In this document: positions 53,948-62,745 of the stretch, piece after piece | Position numbering within the stretch: position 1 is the stretch's first letter | Layout of the letters: every line of letters starts with the position of its first letter | Assembly: GCA_963777595.1 (NCBI GenBank) | Contig: CAVZRE010000065.1 | Span: forward strand, 77,848-141,847 | Direction: 5' to 3' | DNA: 64,000 nt | From: CAVVFX01 sp963777595 | GTDB taxonomy: Bacteria; Acidobacteriota; Terriglobia; Bryobacterales; Bryobacteraceae | Notes under the pieces: generated by a model | What the model was told of the DNA's origin: nothing | Seen by the model: only the letters and a program-made list of their open reading frames with translations | Database searches by the model: none | Made by a program: the position numbers and the translations under genes

Positions 53948-54745
53948 ATGAAAGTCACTTTCCCCTTGGCTGCCAGCATCGCAATGCTCGTCTTAGCTGC
54001 CCGCGGGAATGCCACCACCATTCCCGACGTTGTGTTCACAGTCTCTGCGTCGAATGTTGTCGATTATTGTCTCCTGCCGTCCGGGTCGTGCACTCCTCTC
54101 ACTCAGACGTCTGCCACCTCGACCCAAACGACAGTCTCATATGCAGCGACTTATTCCTACGCAGATGGTCTGGGAGACACCTTCAGGGCGTATGGCAGTG
54201 AAACCGCGGGCTGTGTCCCGGCTGAATGTTTCATTGACCTGAGTGGTGGCATTGGTGGCCTTGCAAGCATGACAAGCGGAGCCGGTTACTTCCAGGGATA
54301 TCTTGACGTTCACGTCCATATCGATACGTATGTGACGATCTACGGTGGGAGTGGACAAGGTACCGCGATGGGGACCGGGATGCCTTTCCAATACGGCCCT
54401 TGCGACCTATACGGCGGCGGTTTTATTTATAGTAGCTGCTATTACACCGCAAGCGGTCTGTCCAGCTTTACATTTGGTGTTCCAGTTCCATTCTCCATGG
54501 ATGCAGACCTGGAATTCTCTGGCGCTGGCCCAGGGAGCGATAGTTTTACCGTGGCTATTTCGGACGAAGGCGTGATCGTTTTGGATGCAAGCCGCACGGC
54601 TATAGATTACACTTTAGCCTTCCAGGACACCACACAGACGCCGGAGCCCGGGACCCTCTCCCTCATTGCCATCGCGGCATTTGTCGGATCTATATATGCT
54701 TTGGGCACCTGCAATGCCCGGAATAGGAAAACCCCGATTTCGTAG
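53948..54745 (+). CDS. PEP-CTERM secreted protein, unknown function
   Basis: 265 residues from ATG 53948: signal peptide (MKVTFPLAASIAMLVLAARG), a beta-rich, cysteine-containing middle of low similarity to anything I know (YCLLPSGSCTPLTQTS, GCVPAECFIDLSGGIGG) and a C-terminal sorting signal TPEPGTLSLIAIAAFVGS followed by NARNRK. The PEP motif, hydrophobic helix and basic end are those recognised by exosortase. Codon use looks less GC-rich than in the neighbours, as does the flanking DNA, and an integrase relic follows, so this stretch may be acquired. Confidence 0.75.
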   Translation: MKVTFPLAASIAMLVLAARGNATTIPDVVFTVSASNVVDYCLLPSGSCTPLTQTSATSTQTTVSYAATYSYADGLGDTFRAYGSETAGCVPAECFIDLSGGIGGLASMTSGAGYFQGYLDVHVHIDTYVTIYGGSGQGTAMGTGMPFQYGPCDLYGGGFIYSSCYYTASGLSSFTFGVPVPFSMDADLEFSGAGPGSDSFTVAISDEGVIVLDASRTAIDYTLAFQDTTQTPEPGTLSLIAIAAFVGSIYALGTCNARNRKTPIS

Positions 54746-54831
54746 TCATTGCTACTCGCAACACTTCCCACAAAACATAAAGGTCCAGCGTTAACTATTT
54801 CATCAGAGCCGACTAGCCACGGAAACTGCAG

Positions 54832-55002
54832 CTCATACGAATCCGCGGCCACAAGACGCGCTCAGTGTTCGAGCGCCACAACATCACGTCTGAGTCGGAG
54901 CTGCACGATGCGGCGGCGAAGCTGAACGCCTACCTGGGCAACGGGAGGGACTCAACCGTGCCAACAGCAACGCGCCGGAGGCGTCACACCTGCTCACCCT
55001 AA
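54832..55002 (+). pseudogene. Tyrosine recombinase C-terminal relic
   Basis: An open stretch without a start reads IRGHKTRSVFERHNITSESE and continues with LHDAAAKLNAYLGN to a TAA at 55000-55002. GHKTRSVF-RYNI followed by a DAA-KL helix is the end of phage-type tyrosine recombinases, containing the last catalytic histidine region and the usual catalytic tyrosine position, here replaced: the RYNI tyrosine is a histidine (RHNI). The rest of the integrase is gone. It lies 70 bases from tRNA-Thr, a typical attachment place, and probably marks a lost integrated element. Confidence 0.65.
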
Positions 55003-55071
55003 ACATGCCCGCAGCCCTACCACTGGGGTTTCGTTCAGTCTTGAACCTGTTGACTTAACATCCTGGAATTT

Positions 55072-55147
55072 TGGAGCTGGCGGAGGGAATTGAACCCCCG
55101 ACCCGCAGTTTACAAAACTGCCGCTCTACCAACTGAGCTACGCCAGC
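55072..55147 (-). tRNA. tRNA-Thr (anticodon TGT)
   Basis: Complete cloverleaf on the minus strand: acceptor stem GCTGGCG/CGCCAGC, D stem GCTC/GAGC, anticodon stem GCAGT/ACTGC with loop TTTGTAA (anticodon TGT, reading ACA), T arm GGGGG-TTCAATT-CCCTC, discriminator T and an encoded CCA at the 3' end. Integrase remains lie just beyond its 3' end. Confidence 0.95.
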
Positions 55148-55213
55148 ACAGCAACGATTATATCAGCCGCTTAGGAACATCCCAGCCGCTCGTGTGAGAT
55201 TACAATAGTCTCC

Positions 55214-55681
55214 GTGCGGACCACCGTTCTCTTCTTATTGCTGGGCTTGGTTGCCTGCTCCGGACCCGTCCCGGAAAAAGCTGCTTCCTCTGCGCCGAAG
55301 CCCGTGGTGCATGATCCGCCAGTGGACCTCGCCACTAAATTTCCCCTTGCCGGCCAGACCTCAATCCAAATCATCTCCGACCATCTGCTAGGCAAGGACT
55401 TCATGCCCGGAGGCAATCTCGCCACCTACAAGACTGCGGCAGGAGACTACCAGATCTTCCTCCTAAAACTGGCAGACGCCCAGAAAGCCGCGTTCCTCCT
55501 GCTCGACTGGAAGTCTGCCATGCCCGACGCCAAGTACCTGGCCAGTATGGGCGGCTACTTCGGCGACGACCAGGGAAAACCACTTTACTTGTTCGCCAAA
55601 GGACCCTATCTCGCGGGTTTCGTCGGACTCAGCGAAGAAAAGGCCGACCCCGAAGCCAGGCGCCTCGCGGCCAAATTGTAG
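55214..55681 (+). CDS. Small lipoprotein, unknown function
   Basis: 155 residues, GTG start. The N-terminus VRTTVLFLLLGLVACSG contains a lipobox (LVAC) for signal peptidase II, so the protein is lipid-anchored. A proline/alanine linker precedes a compact alpha/beta domain (FPLAGQTSIQIISDHLLG, YQIFLLKLADAQKAAFLLLDWK, YFGDDQGKPLYLFAKGPYLAGFVG) that I do not recognise. The region before it contains only the tRNA promoter side. No neighbour on the same strand suggests a role. Confidence 0.7.
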   Translation: MRTTVLFLLLGLVACSGPVPEKAASSAPKPVVHDPPVDLATKFPLAGQTSIQIISDHLLGKDFMPGGNLATYKTAAGDYQIFLLKLADAQKAAFLLLDWKSAMPDAKYLASMGGYFGDDQGKPLYLFAKGPYLAGFVGLSEEKADPEARRLAAKL

Positions 55682-55687
55682 GCCACG

Positions 55688-56065
55688 CTATTCGGTCCGG
55701 TTCAACAGGAAGGTTGCGGTAGAAGTGAAGAAACCGTGCAGCACCTCGGCGACCTCCGGCGGCAGCGAGACTTCTTCAAGCGCGCGCGTCATCAGCCGCA
55801 TCCATCGGTCCCTAGCAGTCGCGTTGACGGCAAATGGCGCGTGACGCATGCGCAGCCGCGGATGGCCTCGATTTTCGATATAGCTCGGCGGTCCGCCAAA
55901 GCGGAAAATGAGGAATTCGCGCAGACGCTGCTCGGCCCCCGCCAAGTCAGCTTGAGGATACATCGGGCCGAGGATATCGTCCTGCGGTACCTGTCGGTAG
56001 AACGCGCCAACTAGCTTCCGGAAACCCTCCTCGCCGATCGCGCCATATACTTCGTTCTCTTGCAT
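55688..56065 (-). CDS. Truncated (2/2) hemoglobin, group II
   Basis: 125 residues from ATG 56065; a longer in-frame start at 56152 adds an unlikely leader. Group II truncated globin features: VYGAIGEEGFRKLVGAFYRQV, the ILGPMYP turn, the FRFGGPPSYIENRGHPRLRMRHAPF region with the proximal histidine, and RWMRLMTRALEEVSLPPE with the distal tryptophan-side pocket. Such haemoglobins bind oxygen or NO and help in NO detoxification or redox sensing. Its stop lies six bases from the stop of the convergent lipoprotein gene. Confidence 0.88.
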   Translation of the reverse strand: MQENEVYGAIGEEGFRKLVGAFYRQVPQDDILGPMYPQADLAGAEQRLREFLIFRFGGPPSYIENRGHPRLRMRHAPFAVNATARDRWMRLMTRALEEVSLPPEVAEVLHGFFTSTATFLLNRTE

Positions 56066-56225
56066 TCTCTCTATTGTGGAATGGCTGCCGCTGGAGGTTG
56101 ACACGAGCGCAGGTTTGCCGTACCAGTTGGCAATGTTTTGCAACCATGGCATAGGCTGATTGCTTGCCGCGTCGCATCGCTCGCACCAAAGCCCTCGGAA
56201 TTGGGTGCCATGCCCTCCGGATCGC

Positions 56226-56591
56226 TTAGCGGGAGAGGATCGAGCTCCAGGGAGATTTGGCGGATTCCGATTGGACGACCACTCGATAAGTGCTGATCAG
56301 GCCGTCTTTAGAGACGATCTTCAATCGCGTCTCACCGAGAGCTTTGCCGCGAATCAGCACCTCGTGATCTCCCACCACTTCCGCGGTTGCTTGGCCAGGC
56401 TGCTCCACGGCAATTTCTGCGATGGGGCGATCGGAACCAATCAGTGTGGCTCCTCCGCTCCGCACGGTTACCGCGGCCATCGCATTCTGCAGTCGCCACA
56501 GTGGGCTTTGCAGCGCAGCAAGGGACAACATCAGCACGCCGATTGCAATCACGGATTGTTTGTTATGAGTGCTTCTGCGTTTACTTTCCAT
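56226..56591 (-). CDS. Stand-alone pilus N-terminal (CpaC-like) domain protein
   Basis: 121 residues: a signal anchor (SVIAIGVLMLSLAALQSPLW) and one domain with GGATLIGSDRPIAEIAVEQPGQATAEVVG, HEVLIRGKALGETRLKIVSKDG and STYRVVV. This is the pattern of the type II/III secretion and pilus N-terminal domain that precedes the secretin in CpaC/RcpA, but the secretin itself is missing. It sits 111 bases downstream of an Flp pilin gene on the same strand. It may bind the pilus or a separate secretin; no other Tad genes are near. Confidence 0.65.
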   Translation of the reverse strand: MESKRRSTHNKQSVIAIGVLMLSLAALQSPLWRLQNAMAAVTVRSGGATLIGSDRPIAEIAVEQPGQATAEVVGDHEVLIRGKALGETRLKIVSKDGLISTYRVVVQSESAKSPWSSILSR

Positions 56592-56702
56592 GAGTTTACG
56601 CTCTTACCTCAAAAGCATACGAGCGACATCGGGTAATAGCAATAGAAGATTCCGAACTAAGTAGTTCCCGCAGTTCATTTACAGAGGGAACGCCGTTCGC
56701 GT

Positions 56703-56894
56703 CTATGAGCCGCCGGCTTTGATAACCGCTTGGGACAGAGTACCGCTGGCGGAACTCCAAATCGTACCGGTGGACGCACCGGCTTTTGACATTACGGCCG
56801 CACTCGCTAACGTTATGAATGCAAGTAACAGCGTGTATTCGATAAGATCCTGACCGTCCTCATTTGCCCAGAGTTGGTAGAAAATGTTGTTCAT
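56703..56894 (-). CDS. Flp family type IVb pilin
   Basis: 63 residues from ATG 56894; an upstream in-frame ATG is less likely. Prepilin pattern: short basic-to-neutral leader ending in glycine (NEDG), cleavage before QDLIEYTLLLAFITLASAAV, with the conserved glutamate and tyrosine (EY) and hydrophobic helix of Flp pilins. The C-terminal tail (GTIWSSASGTLSQAVIKAGGS) is short. Flp subunits form Tad pili for surface attachment. Tad machinery genes are not in the window. Confidence 0.85.
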   Translation of the reverse strand: MNNIFYQLWANEDGQDLIEYTLLLAFITLASAAVMSKAGASTGTIWSSASGTLSQAVIKAGGS

Positions 56895-57220
56895 GGTGAT
56901 CCGTAAAGAAATCATATGCAATTTGAGGTGACAGAGCAATAGCCGATTCGGTCCTACGTATTCGCCGCAGAAAACCTGCGAAAATTTAACTGGGTTTAAT
57001 CTGTCGTGTTTATACCCTTATTCCACCCTGCCTCGTGACTCCGATCACCCAACCGGCAGCCGGTTTTGCGCACTACAATCGGGGTACAGGATGGTGAGTG
57101 ACGCCCAAGCAAACCTGGCCACATCGATGCTACACTCGAATGGCCAGGGAATGGACGCCGACGGCCTCCTGGCGGCCGCCCCGTAGGTTCAGTCCAGAGT
57201 CATTTTTTTGGCAGGGGCCC
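56895..57220. other. Divergent intergenic stretch
   Basis: Lies between the pilin (minus) and the EamA transporter (plus). It is AT-richer than its surroundings near 56980-57030 and probably holds both promoters. No repeat or small gene was seen; an in-frame GTG at 57098 could extend the transporter but gives an implausible N-terminus. Confidence 0.4.
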
Positions 57221-58159
57221 GTGAAAATAGCAGCGTTCCTATCCATCTACCTCATCTGGGGTTCCACGTTTTTGGCAACCCGCTTCGCGGTGGCCACAAT
57301 CCCGCCTTTTTTCGTCGCGGGAACCCGCTTTTTCCTTGCCGGGTTGGTGTTATTCGCTTTCGCGCAAATTCGAAATCCTACTCGCCTGACTTGGCGCAAT
57401 TGGGTAGCTGCGACCTCCATGGGCGCTCTATTCTTTCTGATTTGCCACGGCGGCTTGAGTTGGGTAGCCCAGCACGTCCCCTCGGGAGTCTCGGCGCTGC
57501 TGATGTCGTCCATTTCGCTTTGGACCGCGCTCCTTGAAATAGCCACCCGATCTGCCACGCGACCCAATCGCCGGATGGTCGCGGCGCTCTTCATCGGGTT
57601 TATCGGCATGATCATGCTGGTGATACGGCCGGAAGTGTTTGCAGGAAGTAAAGTCGGCTCCTGGGGTGCTATCGTGGTTTTGACGGGAGCGTTTTCCTGG
57701 GCGCTCGGTACCGTTTTGACCAGGCGAATGCCTATCCCCAGGTCTCCGGTACTAGCTTCCGGTATGCAAATGATAGGCGGGGGCGGACTGTTGCTCGTGG
57801 CCGGAGTTCTCAGCGGACAGGCCCGCGGGTTTTCCATCTCCAATGTCTCCACCGCCTCGCTCTGGTCGATGGCGTTCCTCACGCTAATCGGATCTCTTGT
57901 CGGGTTCACATGCTATGTCTATCTTCTCAGCGTCTCGACGCCCACTAGAGTGGCCACCTACGCTTATGTGAATCCCATCGTCGCGCTATTTTTGGGCTGG
58001 ATTATAGGCGGCGAGCATCCAAGTACGCTATCTTTGATTGCTAGCGGCGTGGTGATCGTGGCCGTGGCGACCGTGATTTCGAGTAAGGAAAAGGCTTCGG
58101 CGGAACCGTCCGCCCGAAACATTCCTTTGAGGTCTGTGCTGTTGGCAGACGAATCGTAG
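57221..58159 (+). CDS. EamA/DMT family transporter
   Basis: 312 residues from GTG 57221, which starts directly with the first helix (IAAFLSIYLIWGSTFLATRFAV). Ten hydrophobic helices in two EamA repeats: FFVAGTRFFLAGLVLFAFAQ, SGVSALLMSSISLWTALLEI, GSWGAIVVLTGAFSWALGTVL, YAYVNPIVALFLGWIIGGEH. The family exports amino acids, nucleobases or other metabolites; many are annotated as drug/metabolite transporters. The aldo/keto reductase gene starts 23 bases after it, so the two may be co-transcribed. Confidence 0.88.
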   Translation: MKIAAFLSIYLIWGSTFLATRFAVATIPPFFVAGTRFFLAGLVLFAFAQIRNPTRLTWRNWVAATSMGALFFLICHGGLSWVAQHVPSGVSALLMSSISLWTALLEIATRSATRPNRRMVAALFIGFIGMIMLVIRPEVFAGSKVGSWGAIVVLTGAFSWALGTVLTRRMPIPRSPVLASGMQMIGGGGLLLVAGVLSGQARGFSISNVSTASLWSMAFLTLIGSLVGFTCYVYLLSVSTPTRVATYAYVNPIVALFLGWIIGGEHPSTLSLIASGVVIVAVATVISSKEKASAEPSARNIPLRSVLLADES

Positions 58160-58182
58160 TTTGAACCGGAAGAGGAACCAGC

Positions 58183-59178
58183 ATGAAGAACATTTCCCGC
58201 AGACGTTTTCTCGAAGCTACCACCCTTGGCAGCGTTGCCGCCGCGGCGGCCGCCGGCGCCGAAACAGAGATGTCCCCGAAAGGAATGCCTACCCGCGTCC
58301 TAGGCAGCACCGGTTCGCGTGTTTCTATCCTCGCCATGGGCGGCGGCAGCCGCTTCCTGAGCATCGAGGATGAAGATAAGGCTTTGGCGGCCATGAACCA
58401 CGCTATCGATCTCGGAATCAGCTACATCGACACCGCCTATGGCTATGGCAATGGCAAGAGCGAAGCGCGCGTTGGCAAGATCATGGCAACTCGGCGCAAC
58501 GAAGTCTTCCTGGCCACCAAGATCAACAAGCGAAACGGCGAAGAGGCGATGCGCATTATCGAGGGCAGCCTCAAGCGTCTCCAGACCGACCATCTGGATC
58601 TGATCCACGTCCACCAATTGACTACGCCCGAGGATCTGGCCTCCATCGAGGCAAAGGACGGTGTGCTCAACGTTCTATATAAGCTACGCGACCAGAAGGT
58701 GACCCATAACATCGGAATCACCTGTCACACCGATCCGGCGGTTCTCAAGTCCGCCCTGGAACATAACGATTTCAATTGCACCCAGATGGCGTTGAATGCC
58801 GCGCTGGTCGGCATGATGGGCGGGACCGGCGGAATGGTAATCAATCCCCAAATGAAGTCGAGTTTCGAGACCGTCGCCTTACCGGTAGCCGTTAAAAAGA
58901 AGATGGGCGTGATCGCCATGAAAATCTTCGCGGCCGACGGCTTGGTGGGTCAGGTGCCGGCTGAGAAACTGCTGCGATATTCGCTCTCCCTGCCCGTCTC
59001 GCTAGCCGTGGTGGGTATGCCGAAAATGGAATTAATTGACGAGAACGTCCGCATCGCCAAGAGTTTCCGGCCCATGGCGAGAGAAGAAATGACGTCGCTC
59101 TCGGACGCCCTCTCGATGAAAAACAAGGCAGCTCTGGACCGCTATTTCGCCAATCACGTGGACATCTATCCGGCGTAG
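58183..59178 (+). CDS. Tat-exported aldo/keto reductase
   Basis: 331 residues with a twin-arginine signal (SRRRFLEATTLGSVAAAAAAG). The AKR tetrad is visible: D and Y in YIDTAYGYGNGKSE, K in VFLATKINKRNGEE and H in LDLIHVHQL, then a C-terminal cofactor loop region. It reduces carbonyl groups of sugars or aldehydes using NAD(P)H in cytoplasmic relatives; export through Tat implies loading with cofactor first. A strong terminator follows the stop by about 38 bases. Confidence 0.87.
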   Translation: MKNISRRRFLEATTLGSVAAAAAAGAETEMSPKGMPTRVLGSTGSRVSILAMGGGSRFLSIEDEDKALAAMNHAIDLGISYIDTAYGYGNGKSEARVGKIMATRRNEVFLATKINKRNGEEAMRIIEGSLKRLQTDHLDLIHVHQLTTPEDLASIEAKDGVLNVLYKLRDQKVTHNIGITCHTDPAVLKSALEHNDFNCTQMALNAALVGMMGGTGGMVINPQMKSSFETVALPVAVKKKMGVIAMKIFAADGLVGQVPAEKLLRYSLSLPVSLAVVGMPKMELIDENVRIAKSFRPMAREEMTSLSDALSMKNKAALDRYFANHVDIYPA

Positions 59179-59215
59179 TCTCTGCGAACCTTGTGCGAAA
59201 TGCACAATCCTGCAC

Positions 59216-59248
59216 AAAGCCCGGGTGTCTAAAACGCCCGGGCTTTTT
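59216..59248 (+). terminator. Rho-independent terminator
   Basis: A perfect 10-bp stem, AAAGCCCGGG with CCCGGGCTTT, and an 11-base loop, ending in a T run (59244-59248). It lies 38 bases after the aldo/keto reductase stop on the plus strand. Confidence 0.85.
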
Positions 59249-59382
59249 CTAATTTTGGCTTCCTTCCGAAAAATTAAGCGGCAAGCAGCACAGCCGAGCC
59301 TTTTCCGTGTTCATCGGCGGCCATCCTTGATACCATCCGGCCGATGAACGCCCCGGAGGGCAGGAAGCTTTGCGCTATGTTT

Positions 59383-62300
59383 TCAGAACTGCAACTTGCC
59401 GCCAAACTGAATTTCCCGGTTATAAATCGACGTCGAACTGATTGTCCCGAACGAAGCCGTTCCGAAAGTCACGGCAGGATTGCTGAAGTTCGGTTCATTG
59501 AAAGCGTTAAAGAATTCGAACCGGAGCTGGAATTTCAGCCGTTCCTTAATCGGAAAGTTCTTGAAAACCGAGAAGTTCATGTCAAACAGCGGCGGCCCAT
59601 GAAGCAGGTTGCGCCCGGCCGAGCCGTATTCATAAACTCCAGTCGGGATGAGGGCGAAAGCTGAGGTCGAAATGCAGCCGCTCAAATGCCCGTCGCCGCA
59701 GTTGCTGCTCGGAGTGCCAATCAGGTTGGGACGATATACGCCGCTCGATGACGTGTTTGCGGTATCGCTCGAAACTTGGACATTGAAAGGGATGCCGGTC
59801 TGCAAGGTCCAGATGCCGTTCGACTGCCAGTTGGCAAACGCTCCTCGCAACAACCGGTTCTCGGTTTTGAAGAATGGGATGTCATAGACGAACGAAGTTA
59901 CGAAGCGGCTACGGATGTCCCAGTTGGAGTTGCCGTAGTCGAGCCTCCAGTTGTACGGATCCATAGGCGCACCGCTGTTGTTGGAGTCGCTGGACACGTC
60001 GAGCGTATGAGACCAAGTGTAACTCGCCAGCAGCATCACGCCATGCGACATCCGCTGGTGCAGCGAAATAGTCATTCCGTCATAGTTTGCGATCATATCG
60101 TTCTGGACTGTTCGGATCTGGCCGAACAGCTGGTTAGGCCGTCGCGATTGGATCGTGCCCGGCCCGGGATAGTAGGGCTGGTTATTGAAATAGCTGCGGT
60201 CGAGATGGTCCGTGTGGTTGCCGAGGTAATACAGTTCGACGCCGCCTCCATTCCACAGTTGCCGCTCCAGGGAAATGCTCCACTGATTGGACCGTGCCGT
60301 GGGAAGGTTCCAATTGTCGGTAATCATGTTGGTCAGCAACGGGTAAGTGATCGGACCGAGCGAAAGAGAGGGCGGCGCAGCTCCTCCGTAAGGGTTGCTC
60401 AGCGTCAGGTTCGGAGTTGTTGGCGACGCGGTGTAGGTAGTCAGCAGGTTGAAAGGCGGATTCGCATTCAGGAACGTAAAGCTGTTGGTTTGATTCGGGT
60501 TGTAATAGATGCCACCTCCTCCGCGGACCACCGTCTTTTCGTCGATGCGGTATGCGAAACCAAGGCGCGGCGCCCAATCGTTGTGATTCGGGTAGATGAA
60601 ATGGAAATCTTTTACCGGCGGATTGGCGGGAACCACCGCGGTCTGCTGCGGGTTCAACTCGCTGGCATTTCCATTCACCGTATAGGGCACAGTGGGCAGT
60701 TCGTAGCGAAGTCCGAAATCGACCGTGAGTTTCCGCGTCACCTGCCACTTGTCGAGCGCAAAGAATCCGTCGCGCCATTCCGCCACCAGGCCGCGAACTT
60801 GCAGCCCTCCGGAGGTGTCGTTAGCCTGGTAGCCGAGCAGGAAGTCGGCCGGGGCATAGCCCGAATACTGGCCTGTAAAGTTAAACAGACCTTGCGGATC
60901 GTTGGTAGCGGCGCGGCCCGTCTCCAGTTTGCGGAATTCCAGGCCTGCAACGATATTGTGCTTGCCGTGCACCCAGCTCAACTGGTCTGCTCCTTGCCAG
61001 GTGCTGTCATCCTGATACCAGTTGGTGCTGGCGTTTCCGAACCCTTGAAAGCCTGAAACTGTAAACACCGGGATGCCCGGATTGCCGTAGAGGACGTCGG
61101 CCGTGAAGTTGGGAATGCCTAATTGCGATCCCGCGCTAGTCAGGTTGTTCTCCCCGAAGTAGTTCAAAGAGGCGGTGTTGAAATAGTTGCGTCCGAAGCG
61201 TGCATCGTTGACCATGTTCGGTGTGAGGGTGTGCGTGTAACCGATGGCGAAGTTTGAAAGGTAGACTGACGAGTAAGTGTTCTGAGTGACATTCGACGCG
61301 CCCGCAACGAGACTTTCCTGTTGCCTCTGATAACGGAAAAAGACGCGAACTTTGTCGCCCAGATTCTGGTCGATCCGGTCGACGGTCTGGTCGGTAGTAT
61401 TGTTATTGGCAGCGGAAGTCGCAAAGTTATTCGTGAGTCCCGGCAGGTTGGTAGCCGGGTAATATTGCTGCAGCTTCAGTGCGACAGGCGAGAGCCGCGC
61501 GACGGGAATGATATTCCCCGCGAACGGCGCGTTTCCATTGAGCGGATCCTTGATTACCGTTGGTGTCTGCGAAAAATTCCCCTGGAACATCTGGGGAGTC
61601 ATCATCGAGTAGAGTTGCGAAGTGGAGCTGTCCTGCCGTAGCCCCTCATACGATCCCATGAAGAACGTCTTGTCCTTACCGTTGTAAAGCTTGGGAATGA
61701 TAATGGGACCGTCCAGTTCGAAGCCAAACTGGTTCTGCCGCAACGGCGCCTTGGCTGCCGTCGCCGCCAAAAAGAATGGACGGGCGTCGAAATCCTGGTT
61801 GCGGACGAACTCGAAGACTGTTCCGTGGATGTCGTTGGTGCCCGTCTTGCTGATCATGTTGATATGGACGCCAAGGTACGCGCCGTACTGCGCCGAGTAG
61901 GTTCCCGTTTGAACTTCCACTTCGGAGATCGAATCCACCATCGGCCGGTTGGGTGTGGTCGAAACCAGGTTATTCGCGATGCTGATGCCATCAAGCGACA
62001 TGGAATTGTTAATCTCGCGCATGCCTGCCCCGATGAAATCCTCGCCCGGAGGAACACCATTGGTGGCCTTCAGGCCAGGGATGACGCCCGGCGTCGTCGT
62101 AGCCAGCTGCATCGGATCCCGCCCGTTTAAGGGTAGGTCCGCTACATTCCGCGAGCCGATAATCTCTTCCACCGTTGCATCGTCAGTCTTGATCGCACTG
62201 GATTCCGCGGCTACGGTGACCGATTGGTTCACCGCGCCTACCTGGAGAGTGATGTCAGTCCGGACCGTCTGGTTGATTTCGACATTGATACCCGTCTCGG

Positions 62301-62571
62301 TAATCTTCTGGAATCCGGCGTGTTCGGCCACGATCCTATAGGTGCCGACGCGAACGAACTCAATGGAATAATATCCTTGGTTGTTCGTGGTCGCCGTATA
62401 AGTGTCGAGCCGGTTGACTTCGACGGCAGTAACTTTGGCGCCGCCTATAACTTGGCCGCTCGCATCGGTTACCGTGCCGACCAGCGAAGTAGTAGACGCG
62501 ATTTGCGCCCACACGGAAGTGGAAAAGAGAAATGCTAACGCACAAAAAACGCGAATGCCGACGTTCTTCAA
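59383..62571 (-). CDS. Oar-type TonB-dependent receptor
   Basis: 1062 residues from TTG 62571, preferred because GAAAGAGGG precedes it and the signal peptide KNVGIRVFCALAFLFSTSVWAQ follows; a longer frame starts at 62706. A carboxypeptidase-regulatory-like domain (SLVGTVTDASGQVIGGAKVTAVE, about 28-110) is followed by a plug (GSRNVADLPLNGRDPMQLATTTPGV) and a large barrel ending in REIQFGGKLQF with the terminal aromatic residue. This intact copy is the yardstick for the disrupted one at 12713. It imports large or complexed substrates using TonB energy. A promoter region of about 170 bases is shared with the divergent thioredoxin gene. Confidence 0.88.
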   Translation of the reverse strand: MKNVGIRVFCALAFLFSTSVWAQIASTTSLVGTVTDASGQVIGGAKVTAVEVNRLDTYTATTNNQGYYSIEFVRVGTYRIVAEHAGFQKITETGINVEINQTVRTDITLQVGAVNQSVTVAAESSAIKTDDATVEEIIGSRNVADLPLNGRDPMQLATTTPGVIPGLKATNGVPPGEDFIGAGMREINNSMSLDGISIANNLVSTTPNRPMVDSISEVEVQTGTYSAQYGAYLGVHINMISKTGTNDIHGTVFEFVRNQDFDARPFFLAATAAKAPLRQNQFGFELDGPIIIPKLYNGKDKTFFMGSYEGLRQDSSTSQLYSMMTPQMFQGNFSQTPTVIKDPLNGNAPFAGNIIPVARLSPVALKLQQYYPATNLPGLTNNFATSAANNNTTDQTVDRIDQNLGDKVRVFFRYQRQQESLVAGASNVTQNTYSSVYLSNFAIGYTHTLTPNMVNDARFGRNYFNTASLNYFGENNLTSAGSQLGIPNFTADVLYGNPGIPVFTVSGFQGFGNASTNWYQDDSTWQGADQLSWVHGKHNIVAGLEFRKLETGRAATNDPQGLFNFTGQYSGYAPADFLLGYQANDTSGGLQVRGLVAEWRDGFFALDKWQVTRKLTVDFGLRYELPTVPYTVNGNASELNPQQTAVVPANPPVKDFHFIYPNHNDWAPRLGFAYRIDEKTVVRGGGGIYYNPNQTNSFTFLNANPPFNLLTTYTASPTTPNLTLSNPYGGAAPPSLSLGPITYPLLTNMITDNWNLPTARSNQWSISLERQLWNGGGVELYYLGNHTDHLDRSYFNNQPYYPGPGTIQSRRPNQLFGQIRTVQNDMIANYDGMTISLHQRMSHGVMLLASYTWSHTLDVSSDSNNSGAPMDPYNWRLDYGNSNWDIRSRFVTSFVYDIPFFKTENRLLRGAFANWQSNGIWTLQTGIPFNVQVSSDTANTSSSGVYRPNLIGTPSSNCGDGHLSGCISTSAFALIPTGVYEYGSAGRNLLHGPPLFDMNFSVFKNFPIKERLKFQLRFEFFNAFNEPNFSNPAVTFGTASFGTISSTSIYNREIQFGGKLQF

Positions 62572-62745
62572 ATTGAACCCTCTTTCAAATTGGATGGCGG
62601 GCAACGCTGCCAGACCCCAAAACGCTTTTCCAGAGAGTATAGCGCGAACTAGCCGTGTTTTCTCGCATAGTTTCATTTGGATGACTATCTTCCTTTTGGC
62701 AAACACCCCGCCGGATTCCAGCCCGTCGAGGTGTATCTTAAGGCT

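Noticed and set aside
53637..53951. Open frame before the second PEP-CTERM gene
   Set aside because: No domain, no ribosome site, and it overlaps the start region of the better supported gene.
59776..61056. Long plus-strand open frame (426 codons) opposite the TonB receptor
   Set aside because: The minus-strand frame has continuous receptor homology, a signal peptide and a terminal aromatic residue. The antisense translation is arginine/valine-rich with no domain, a typical shadow in GC-rich DNA.
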